Shown here piece by piece: positions 40,201-49,869 of a stretch of 64,000 nt of DNA. Under the pieces are notes generated by a model, which made no database searches, had not been told where the DNA came from, and worked only from the letters and a program-made list of their open reading frames with translations. The translations under genes were made by a program, and so were the position numbers. How positions within the stretch are numbered: position 1 is the stretch's first letter; each line of letters opens with the position of its first letter. The stretch lies in assembly GCA_000499405.2 (NCBI GenBank), contig HG738139.1:9510616-9574615 (forward strand). Direction: 5' to 3'. The DNA comes from Onchocerca volvulus. Its lineage: Eukaryota; Nematoda; Chromadorea; Rhabditida; Onchocercidae.

Positions 40201-40824
40201 CTGAATAATTCGTCGCTTGCGAGTACGTGGAATTTGCAATGGAGTACTTTTCTTTACACATTTCCGTAACGTCTCAAAAGCAAATCGAAAATCAGGTTTT
40301 GAGGGATTTTCCACAGGTTCAAGTTTCACCAGCCTTGGCTTCTCTCCCGGTGTATTTGATTTCATCAACATCATTACTTTAGCATGTGGAGGAAGAGTAG
40401 CGCGAGTACTGTACGATGATCCGGGACGATAAGCATCATACGATCCAGCACGGCTTTCTAATGCTTAAATAAAAGTCAGTGTCATATGAAATTGCGGACT
40501 TCATAATTATTTGTTCAATTTGACAATGAATTAGTTCTTATGGAAAGATGTCATTTATCAATAGTACTATTAGCGTTATGCTTTATACTTATAAGGATTG
40601 ATACCACTGTTTTCATCGATGGTTTCATAAACCTCACAAACAGGCGGTCCATCACTATAAGCGTCATCACCGGTTGTTTGACTTCGTTCAATATGTGGAC
40701 TATTGGTCGAATCCATAGCTTCGTAAAGATAATCTTCCTCCATCACTATACTCTGCAGTTCTCTTCCAGTCACTTCCTTCCCGATTATTCCATTCGCTTG
40801 CTGCATTCTTCCGGTCTTTGACAT
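35676..40824 (-). CDS. unrecognised C2H2 zinc-finger protein with acidic and basic low-complexity regions
   Basis: I do not recognise an orthologue. Fourteen exons in transcription order: 40824-40605, 40457-40180, 39955-39868, 39769-39576, 39391-39257, 38819-38670, 38442-38351, 37838-37737, 37622-37503, 37341-37304, 37110-36962, 36630-36442, 36318-36151 and 35861-35676. They join in one frame to 702 residues. Residues 95-165 are basic (RTRKRRIIQP), 225-305 strongly acidic. Two C2H2 fingers follow: C329/C332/H345/H350 and C360/C363/H376/H381. Next is a cysteine/histidine element, C408, H430 and H433 (MCPAHLFYTE, then GQLAHFGHALDP). Its C-x21-H-x2-H shape recalls one half of FLYWCH/GCM-WRKY or CARF-like modules found after C2H2 fingers in nematode proteins. 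The C-terminal 170 residues include ALEQRYGPLHPNSDEIDIRM and a Tyr/Glu-rich tail. It is probably a nuclear DNA-binding protein, which is inference. Exon 5 needs an AAG acceptor. Confidence 0.85.
37160..37223. repeat. (AAT)n trinucleotide repeat in zinc-finger gene intron
   Basis: About 21 uninterrupted AAT units between the exons at 37341-37304 and 37110-36962. Microsatellite, likely length-polymorphic. Confidence 0.9.
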
Positions 40825-41236
40825 ATATATGTTACAATTTACACATACAGAGATTGATCACAGGACAGAAAGATATGCATCGCCCATGCTTATCCCATTT
40901 CCCGATATAGGGATAGGAATACTTGTCATCACGGTACTATTCACTCATAGCACCATGCACTCAAAACTTCTTACTGCATGGCACCATCCACTCACCATGG
41001 TACCAATCAACCATAGTACCACCATTACGGCACCACACATCCCAAGAGCGCTGCTACCTACACCAACCGAACGAACGATACAGCACTACTGCCTGACTAC
41101 AGCCAATAACATCTAACAAACTTCGGATTCGGCATCCGTAAACTTCGGACTGTAAGGATATGCGACAGGGCATAAAATTGTTCGTGTTGTACTTCAAAAT
41201 CTCGTATTTGTTGATGTTATTTTTAGTCAAGAGAAG
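40825..41236. promoter_or_regulatory. bidirectional promoter region, zinc-finger gene and mrpl-11
   Basis: The 412 bp between two divergent ATG codons is relatively GC-rich for this window. It contains degenerate reiterations of CACCAT, ACTCA and GTACCA (about 40941-41040) that are not seen elsewhere here. A shared promoter is inferred from arrangement and distance. Confidence 0.6.
41226..41227 (+). promoter_or_regulatory. candidate spliced-leader acceptor for mrpl-11
   Basis: GTTATTTTTAG ends at 41226, ten bases upstream of the mrpl-11 ATG. A strong U-rich acceptor this close to a start, with no exon between, is typical of nematode SL trans-splicing. Confidence 0.5.
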
Positions 41237-43220
41237 ATGTCGGCAGTGGCAAAAGTAGGCGCTCGGGTGAGGAAAAAGCCTGTTATCAAAATTATCCATA
41301 ATCCGCTATACAAAGCTATTGTTAAGTAAGTTTATCTCCACATCAAATCATTTCATTGTTGTATTAATTATGATTAATAGAATGAAAAAAAAAAAGGTGT
41401 AACCAGCCTTGATTTGATAACGTTAATCTCTTATATTACTTCTCACATTTCTTCTATTAGTAATGAGTGATAAGTGGTACAATGTGGAGAAATGACATGT
41501 GACATAAGTGATACAAAAAATGTAACATTTCTATTTAATTCACTATCGGTGATTCAGTTGTCATTACTGCAAGATCAACTATGATAGTAGTAATAATTAC
41601 AACTCAAGAAGTTTTATTAAAAATACCAATTGTTCAAATCTTTAAAAATTTATTTAAAGGAGTTTGAGTTGAGAATTGGTAGCCATACATTTCAAAATTT
41701 GTTTAGGTATATATGTATATACTTAACTTATAATTTATATATTTCTTTTTTTTTTTCATTTACATATTTCTGTTTAATATCCAATTATCCAAATTTGTTC
41801 TTTAATAGACTGATTGTTTAGAGCGCAGATGGCAACGGCAGCACCACCTCTGGGACCTATTCTGGGTAAAAGGGGCATTAATGTGGCAAATTTTTGCAAA
41901 GATTTTAATCGAGCAACAAGTAATATCAAGCCTGGTATTTCGTTTTTTTTCTTTTTTTTTCTCCTATTTATTATAATGCTATGAATTTGTCAGTAATGGA
42001 TGCTGAATATTTGGGGTTGTTCACATTTTTAAAGATCGTTCAGTCTGTCATCTTATAGAGCTTATCTTCATAGACTGAAAAAACAAGAAACGGGTTTATT
42101 CTTCTAATTTTTGAGAATTTTTCAATCTGTATCTTATCTTAGTTTTCTCGTAGTTTTCTATTCTTAATTTCTAATAAGAAACTGAAGCTATTTGAAGCCT
42201 TCAAAATTATTTTTATTACAAAAAGGTACTCCATTACCGATACGGGTCACAATAAAACCTGACCGGACATATGATATGGAGATTTGTACACCTACATCTA
42301 TGTGGTTATTGATGCGTGCAGCAGGGATAAGACGCGGAGCTACAAATCCACGTAAGTATTAATGGGCGGTAATCGTAGCTTTGTTTTAAATTTCAAAATC
42401 TATATAAATAAAAATGTAAATGTTCTTTGCTACCGACTCTTAATCTCCGAAATTTTTTCACCGATTGCTTTAAAATTTTGACACAAGCTTGCGTGTTTCT
42501 GTATAGATATACCTGCTTTTTTTTTATCTGTCGTACCTGTGATAGATGAAAGTAAGTGAAAATTTAGACTAAGTTTTTTGACCACGCCTTTATAAACAAA
42601 CTGAATTTATTGACCACCGTCCCTATAAACCAGCTGGACACGGTAGACTCGAGAAGCAAATTAATTTATCGTCTTTCTCAGCTTACTTTTTTGATTTTTT
42701 GACTATTTTTGTTTTTTTTGATTCATATGAAAAGATTCATGCGAATTTGGGTATGAAATTTTAAAAAAATATTGCAGATTTTCAGGTAAAGAAATTTCTG
42801 GAATGATAACAGTAAAGCATATTTACGAGATAGCCAAAATAAAAGCTAATGATAAGTGTTTAATTGGTGTCCCATTAAAGGTTAGTCAATTTTTGTCTAG
42901 AAACATTTTTAACACCAGAATTCCAATGTATTAATTTATCAGATCATATATTAAAATAAGAGTATTTATTATCCTTCTCATTGGTAAGCATTTTGTCGTT
43001 TTATTGTTAAAAGAAATTTTTGTTTCAGTTGATATGTGAGCAGCTTATCAAGACAGCCCATACAATTGGACTTAAAGTTGTTCGTGAGCATCTTGACCCA
43101 GTGGAATATCGTAAATTTCTGGAAGAACGGAAGTTGACAGTTGATAGGGAACTGAAAAAAATAGAGGAAGAGAAGGCAGCTAAGGTACTCAGAACGACGC
43201 CCGGTAGTTCTGCTTCATAA
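41237..43220 (+). CDS. mrpl-11: mitochondrial large-subunit ribosomal protein L11 (uL11m)
   Basis: uL11m forms the base of the GTPase-associated stalk of the mitochondrial 39S subunit. Exons are 41237-41325, 41822-41934, 42226-42351, 42786-42880 and 43029-43220, giving 204 residues. The N-terminal L11 domain contains AAPPLGPILGKRGINVANFC, the classic proline-rich L11 signature. PLPIRVTIKPDRTYDMEICT follows. The C-terminal rRNA-binding domain has KEISGMITVKHIYEIAKIKA. The tail (residues ~165-204) is charged, as in animal uL11m. Exon 3 must begin after ACAAAAAG, a non-canonical acceptor in A-rich sequence, because the phase (G|GT) and the alignment KPG-TPLP demand it. Intron 3 carries a transposon-like repeat. 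Confidence 0.95.
42396..42500 (+). mobile_element. fossil of a widespread TATATAAATAAAAATG-type repeat in mrpl-11 intron 3
   Basis: The segment opens CTATATAAATAAAAATGTAA. It continues with CGACTCTTAATCTCCGAA, TTTCACCGATTGCTTTAAAA and TTTTGACACA. This order (TATATAAAAATGAAT, then CTCCGAAACTACTGAACCGAT, then AAATTTTGACA) is a familiar dispersed invertebrate repeat motif often found near element ends. Family assignment is not possible from this copy. Confidence 0.4.
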
Positions 43221-44380
43221 ATGTGATCTCATTACAGCGTTAATGTAAAAAAGTAACTAAATTATCTTGAGTTGCACATGTTTGGGATTTCACTTGATAG
43301 TTATGGAAGAAATAAATTTAAAGGATTGTTTTCTTAAGATTGCTTGCAGTTTCATAATAGGAATTCCAAACTAGACTTCATAAAATGTGGCTATGGTAAC
43401 AGCAATGAAGTCCCATAGTTACATCGATAAACGAGTCCCAAGCGAACTTTTGTTTCCTTTTTCTCTTGAAAAGCTCAAAGTTAGACTTAACAAAATTATA
43501 CGAAAAAATGCTTCGCAGAACTTGTTGTATTGAATTGTTGTTGTTTGTTGTAATTTCCATTCCTTTAATATACAGATAAATCTTAATAGTTCATTTGCCT
43601 TCAGTCATTGTATGCAGCACTTTGTTACAGATATTATGAAATGTCTGCGGTATTTCATAAGCTCAGCTTTTTAAACGTTTTTGTAGATGTGGAAAAATGC
43701 ATCATTACTTTTGACTATATATATATATGTAAATCTTCCGCATCAGTTGTATCAATCTTATATAATAAAATCGATAAATAGTAGTATTCCATCTTTCTCC
43801 AAAATAGCATAATTATAGAACATAATCTAAAAATTAAAAGCATTAGAAAGCCACCGATGAAATATGCTTTTGAATTCATCTTCCTGCTGAAATGTTCGGC
43901 CACTAGCTTACTTATCTAGCTCTTTATTGATGTACGTCCATCTGTTCTCAAGTGACTTACACTTATTTCAAGTGTGACGAAGTCTAATATTTATTTTATC
44001 AATTTTTTTTCCAGTATTATTGCAGTGCGACAAAACAAACTTGGGTCGGAATAATTTTTTCCATTCTCGTAATATGCGAAACATGAAAGTCATTAACAAA
44101 TTTATCTGCTTAATAATGGAAATAAAAAGAAGGCTGCTTTCTAAGATACACAGCAACTAAGAGAAATTTATAAGCAGTTTACATAGATATTTACGACAGT
44201 ATCCTTATACTAACCAGCCATAAATGGTCATAAATCTCTTAGATATCGAAATGTGCAAAGGTTTGACTGCACATTTTCCTAAGCAGTAATTGAAAGCTAG
44301 ACAATGTATGCTTATAATTTCCATTTTCGCTCTCTAATAATGTCATATAGGCGAAAACTGATCAGTAAGATATGACTAAA
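43221..44380. other. 3' flank of mrpl-11
   Basis: AT-rich sequence. AATAAA near 43311 is a likely mrpl-11 polyadenylation signal. A TATATATATA run lies at 43716-43728. No coding frame is supported. Confidence 0.5.
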
Positions 44381-44468
44381 ATGATTACTTGCATTGTTCA
44401 CTAGTGATAGATATCTTTGTAGTACGTCGCATGGTACGAAAAAAAGTGAAATGTCCTGTCGTTACTTA

Positions 44469-44491
44469 TTGCAATTTTATAAAAATTGCAA
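44469..44491. repeat. perfect 10-bp hairpin TTGCAATTTT/AAAATTGCAA
   Basis: Perfect inverted repeat with a 3-base loop, at the start of a locally CpG-richer stretch (44400-44900). Confidence 0.7.
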
Positions 44492-44766
44492 ATATCGCGC
44501 AGAATTCGTTCGCCAATTTAGTTAGGGATGGTTCGTACTCATTAGAACGTAGCGATGGTGCGTCTAATAATTCACGGATCATCCTAAATTTACGGTCAAA
44601 TATAGGCAGCAGAATTACTCATTAACAAGACGATTTTCTGTCTCATTATTTATTCGCTTCAAAATGATTATCAGCCGCGAGACGAGTTAATTGCCGGAAA
44701 AATCCGGAAAACGTCAAATAATAATGTCATGACAATTATTGTAAATAAGGAGTGTTAAAGATCAAA

Positions 44767-44813
44767 TGGCGCGACATAATTTCAAACCGGCGACGAACAT
44801 GTTTGGCGCCAAA
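44767..44813. promoter_or_regulatory. perfect E2F palindrome with nearby E2F-like site
   Basis: TTTGGCGCCAAA at 44802-44813 fits the E2F/DP consensus TTTSSCGC with full dyad symmetry. TGGCGCGA at 44767-44774 is a second E2F-like core. Both lie in a CpG-richer island with no recognised gene start nearby: mrpl-11 ends 1.5 kb upstream and the METTL18-like gene starts 5 kb downstream. Binding is inferred from motif match only. Confidence 0.4.
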
Positions 44814-44940
44814 ACGCTCCAATTCACAGATAAACAAAGTGAGGCCAATCCATGAGATGACAAGTTGTAGATCAGGTAAGGGAAAAGAGCCCCGAGAGGA
44901 TTTAAAGGATCAGGATTCGGAGCAGGAGTCAATTTAAGTT

Positions 44941-45430
44941 GGAAAAAAACCTGATCGAATTGTATATTTTGTAATCTAGATGAATTGGGGATAGTTTCTT
45001 CTTGCTATTGTGACTCGGCTAGATCAACAATAAATGTCGAAAAAGTCTTCTACATCTTGTGTGACAGAGAGAATCCGTTGAGAAAATTTTGTTGATTGAT
45101 AAAAGTAACAAACAATTATCAGAGAATATTCAGACAAACTGATCATTGGATTATTCTTTTTTTCTTTTCTCATGTGAATAATTGCTCACCTGAATTTACA
45201 CTGATCTTTGTACGTTATATAATGGTCGATTGTTCCCAATCTATTTCTTTCATTTCGCTGAGGAGTTTCAGAACCTTTCCTTTCGCCGGGATTGCACTTG
45301 CTAATATCGTGGAGACATCAGAAAAACTGTTGGGAAAAAAGTCTGGTCGAACTGTAATTTGGCTTGTAGTCTGATTAGATTGGAGATTGTTTCTTCTTGC
45401 TGTTGTGACTCAGCTAGTCAGCAATAAAAA
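44941..45430 (+). repeat. diverged direct repeat, two ~100-bp copies 390 bp apart
   Basis: Copy A (44941-45038) and copy B (45331-45430) share GGAAAAAA..CTG.TCGAA.TGTA, then a long match centred on GTTTCTTCTTGCT.TTGTGAC and ending AACAATAAA/AGCAATAAA. Clear homology with scattered substitutions. No coding content was recognised. Confidence 0.7.
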
Positions 45431-46315
45431 TGTTGTATCACAATGGCCATTGCTCGTTTCAAAGTTTATGATTATCACTTTTTCGTTTCACACTTCAATG
45501 GATGGAAGAAGCCTTACACCAGGATGCGGTGATTCCGAGTTGAGTCGTGCTGGGAAAAATTTTATTGTTTGACCGAGGAATGATTCCTTCGTCTAAGTTA
45601 TAATATAGAATAAAAACTACAAGTAAATATTGGGACATGATATTAAGGGTATGATCTTTGAACAGGCAGTCATACTGGCCTCATCCTAATCTGGCTACTC
45701 ATCTGGCCACAGATCCTTCCTACTGCGAGTTCTTATTCCTGTCAATAAAATCGACATATTTAATAATATAAGTATGATAGAATAATCGAAGTGTTATACA
45801 GTAGAAATTTGTAATATTTTCCAGTCAAATGAGTCATTTATTCGTCATATCTTTTGTTCTCTTATCTTCCGACCTGCTAAAGTTTACATGTATTTCTAGA
45901 AGGTTGTAAATCATCTCAATTGTCTGAGATGTAAGTTACCACCTACTACAAGAACAATGATTATCGACATAAAAAGGAACTTCTAGCTGTCACGGGATCA
46001 ATATTATGCAGTGGTCACTCAGTGGCTACGCACTCAGTCAATTGAACAGTCACTCAGCTCACTCGACAATCAATACTAGTAATGTAAACGAAGGGATCAT
46101 TCCTCCGTCAAACAAGATTCGTCTCTGTCACAATGCAAAAAACTTCCCCGAGATTACTCGAACAGGCAGTTCTCGTCTGTGAATGGAAGTTTCTGGAACA
46201 ATGGCCCACCCCCACAACGCTGAAGGGTACGCTCATTCGCATCACATCAACAAGTACGGAGATATAAAAGTCTGCTGGGATGCTCACAGAGTGGCAGAGT
46301 TGTTCATCGGCAGGT

Positions 46316-46334
46316 GGGGTGGGGTGGGGTTGGG
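46316..46334 (+). repeat. G-quadruplex motif
   Basis: GGGGTGGGGTGGGGTTGGG: four G-runs with 1-2 base loops, meeting the strictest G4 pattern. It is isolated in very AT-rich DNA. Confidence 0.85.
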
Positions 46335-46649
46335 TCATCTTCGATCTTTTGCCCCGACTCGATGTGACTTTTCTTCCGCGGTCATTGGCATTGATTTACT
46401 AGGATATTCAGTGTTATAATCCTCAAGAAAGTGGTCATCTCATGTTTTTCGTTTATCCCATCCTCTCTGAATTTTTATTTTGCAAAACAAACTCTGCGAT
46501 CTCTGACCTTTGTTTTTGCTTGATTCTTTTTAGGACTAGAAATTTCCAGCAACTGCTGGTTCATCTGTACTTTTATTTTCTTTTATTTTTGTTTATTACC
46601 GAATATTTCAGCTATTTTCTCTACATTGGGTATCAAATTCTCTTTGTGA

Positions 46650-47118
46650 TGCAACTTTTCTTTTCCCCACAACTTTTTATAAATTGTTTGAAACGTTGAA
46701 TTTCCAATACTTTCAAATATTTACATTGTTTCGAGAAAAGCGTGAAAAAAGTGGTTTGTTCTTGACAATCGCTAATATTTTTTTCCAGATAATATGGTGA
46801 CATGGAGGACCATGCCTCCTGCTTTTTCGTCATCTGAAAACTCGATTGCGATACATTTGCGAGTATTTAAATGAATTTAAGTAGAACAAAATGCGATTCG
46901 TAGAAAATTGAAAATATCATCAATATTCAGATTAGGTCATGAATTCCTGGACAAAGACTTGAGAATTTTTTCTTTTGGAAACATTTATGTTAGTAGGATA
47001 GATCTCTTTTGTAGGCTTCTTTTGCTTTTTTTTTTTTTTTGTGATATTTGATGTTGAATTGATTTAGAAAATAAACTTTTTTAAAACATGTTAAATGATT
47101 CTGGATGCATGAAATAAA
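46650..47118 (+). repeat. ~470-bp direct repeat, copy 1
   Basis: Homologous to 48020-48492 in the same orientation. Shared blocks include AATTGTTTGAAACG, TTTCCAGATAATATGG, CGACATGGAGGA-like sequence, TTCGTAGAAAATTGAAAAT, ATCATCAATATTCAGATTAG and TTAGAAAATAAACTTTTTT. The copies differ by substitutions and small indels, including poly-T length. Ends are fuzzy. Single-repeat divergence suggests an old segmental or transposon-derived duplication. Confidence 0.85.
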
Positions 47119-47818
47119 ATAGGGAATATGTGATTTGTTTCAAACTATGCGAACTTTGTCGTTTAAAGAATTGATGCCCAGAGAGAAAAAGTTTCAGTAA
47201 CTTCAGACAAGCTGTTAGCTTGTAAGTGCCGCTTTTGTGTTGTTGTGTGGACAGTTCTTCAAAATGTTTTTAATTTAAATCTTCCATTTAGTTGTAATTT
47301 CATCACTTTTTTACTGCTTATTTATTTGATCGGTTGATAGACTGCAAATCGAATTTTAAATGAAATTAATTTGCAAGGATCTCGAAGGGGGAGATGTGTA
47401 ATTGAGCAATATATAGAATTTTAATATTAAAGTGGGATCTAAAAAAATACTCGTGATAGCAATGTCCAAGTAACAGCCTAGCAAATGGAAATGTCATAAA
47501 AGTTACTAGAAAAAGGTTATTAGAAAAATCGATTTCATCTATCGAGTTACAATGAACCAACAGCATTTATTGATAGGGAGAGAGTTTGAAAAAGATTTGA
47601 GAAAAATGAAAATATCTGGGAAATGCAATTCTGATAATATTCAGTGTAAAATCTATATGAGCCATCAAAGAATTAGATGAACTGTTTGCTGTGATGGTAA
47701 TAATCATAGAATGTTAGCCAGAAGTAAAATATTGTTTTATTTTCTGTGTATTTGGTCTTTTTTTTTCAAGATGTGAATTTGAGGAACACCGTTGAACTAA
47801 AATGAAATAATTGCAAAA

Positions 47819-47983
47819 ATGTCATGTCGAGCACAAATCATCCGAGGTTTCTTTAGTGTGGAGAAAATTGTATCTCATATTAAGTATGAGCGTACTATAC
47901 AAGAGAAAAAATTGCTCCATGACAATCTTTTGCGTTTAAATTGGGAAAAGAAGGTAGGGTCAGAAGTTACAGTAAAGTTTTGA
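47819..47983 (+). CDS. possible small ORF between the direct repeats
   Basis: ATG-initiated frame of 54 codons. It opens MSCRAQIIRGFFSVEKIVSH and continues with a charged helical stretch (KYERTIQEKKLLHDNLLRLN). The frame passes an in-frame GTAGGG donor at 47954, after WEKK, so it could also be a first exon. Composition is more protein-like than most frames in this AT-rich region, but no family is recognised and no downstream exon was identified. It lies between the two 470-bp repeats, so it may belong to a small mobile or duplicated unit. Confidence 0.25.
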   Translation: MSCRAQIIRGFFSVEKIVSHIKYERTIQEKKLLHDNLLRLNWEKKVGSEVTVKF

Positions 47984-48019
47984 GTAAAAGATATATTGAT
48001 CACAAGGATCAACGCAGCT

Positions 48020-48492
48020 TAGGTGCCACATTTTTCTCCTCAACTTTTTTTAAAATTGTTTGAAACGTCGAACTTTCAATACTTTCAAATATTTGTCTGT
48101 TACGGGAAAAACATGAAAGAAGTAGTTTGTTCTTGACAATCGATAATATTCTTTTCCAGATAATATGGCGACATGGAGGATGCCGCCTATTTTTTCGTCA
48201 TCTGAAACCTCGATTGCGACACATTTGCGAACATTTGAATGAATTTAAGTAGAACAAAGTGCGGTTCGTAGAAAATTGAAAATATCATCAATATTCAGAT
48301 TAGGCCTTGAATATCCTGGACAGGGACTTGAGAATTTTTTCTTTTGGAAGCATGTATACTAGTAGGATAGACCCACTTGCAGGTCTTCTTTTGCTTTTTT
48401 TTGTGATATTTGATGTTTGAATTGGTTTAGAAAATAAACTTTTTTGAAGCATGTGAAAAGATTCTGGTTGCATCAAATGAATAAGAAATATT
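48020..48492 (+). repeat. ~470-bp direct repeat, copy 2
   Basis: Second copy of the repeat at 46650-47118, 1.37 kb downstream in the same orientation. It differs from copy 1 at scattered positions and has a shorter poly-T run. Confidence 0.85.
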
Positions 48493-49869
48493 GTCAGACA
48501 GTAATATCGTAGATTGTTCATTTGAGGTTAGAAGAATTGCAATATAGTCAGTGACATTCTATTTCGATATGCTCGAATCCACTACCTGTAGACAGTGGAA
48601 AATAACATGACAGATTAAATCAGCATGAGACTTGCATAAATGACGTTGCTGAAAGATATAATGTAAAGTCATGAGTTAGCAATTTTAGGGATGAAATTTT
48701 AGGATCTGCATTCAAATTGAAAGAAATGTTCATCACATTTCTCTTCACAGATCTATATTTTAAGTTCCCTAGCTAATATTTGAATCTTTGATATTTCTTC
48801 CATAATATTCAGTCAAGTATTTAAAGTTTAATAAGAAATTTGATATTCACTATTTAATGAGTTGATGGATAAGAGCAGATAAATGCAAGTTCCATCATGC
48901 TTTATAAGTCTGTAAAATTCTCTTAATATTTTTGGTTTATGTTTCTCAACAAAACATACTTTTAACTTAAAAGAGAAATGTTTATTTTCTATGGCACTTC
49001 AGGATGGTGATGTTTTTACAAACCAAAAAATTTTTCCTAAATTATTGATAAGTTGATCAAGTTCCCGCTTCAGTCTCTAGGCTATCAACTTGCTTATTAT
49101 TCATTCACTATTTTTGATTTCCTTCTGAAATAGTTTGCTAATTTAGATTACTGGGATATAGCCCGACAGCCTATCTGTCATCTCAAATCTCCCATTTTCC
49201 TCATAATTATGTATGAATAATTATATCGCGATACTAAAATGTAAGAAAATGTTGCATATTTGTTTTGAATGAAGAGAAGCGATTAAAATGACAAAAAAGT
49301 TGGAGATCATCAGTAGATCCTTCGGTTTAGGATAGATGTGTTATATTAATCCTTCTTTATTAACTTCATTATTTTCTTGGCCATCTTTCTCTCGCAGGAT
49401 TTTTGTTATTTCTAGTTTTGCTATTTCATTTAATGCATAAGCTTTGTTTTCTTCACACTATTCAAAGCAATAGAAAGAAATAAGGTTCAGAATTATTGAT
49501 GACGAGATTTAGAGATTGTAATTCCAAGAAATGATTATCAATGCTAATCCAAAAAATACATCGATCATTTCCAATATTTAGGAGCAAGTCGCGCTCAAAT
49601 CTTTATTTACTGAAACCAAATGGCTGAAGAATTAAAATAGGGTTGTTGTGAACTTGAAATTTTAAGTGATTTGACTGGCAAGTGAATTAAATTGAAGGAT
49701 CTACAGCTGATAATATTTCATGAATACAGTGAGATATGCCCTTAGTCATTGAATGACGGAGATTTTGCGATATCTTGTTTGATCATCTAAATTGAAGTAT
49801 TGAAAAAAGTCTTTACTGTTATAGTTGCGCATATTTGTGAAAAACATTGGAAAAAAAAAAGATAGTGAA
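48493..49869. other. 5' flank of METTL18-like gene
   Basis: 1.4 kb, AT-rich. No coding frame longer than about 60 codons, and nothing recognised. Confidence 0.5.

Noticed and set aside
44389..44937. Two plus-strand frames (78 and 61 codons) in the CpG-richer island
   Set aside because: The composition is more gene-like than the surroundings, but no homology, no consistent exon joins and no conserved start were found. Possible bacterial (Wolbachia) origin was considered, but no bacterial gene was recognisable.
46108..46419. Frames on both strands around the G-rich run
   Set aside because: Both depend on the G4 tract for length, and neither shows a known domain or splice continuity.
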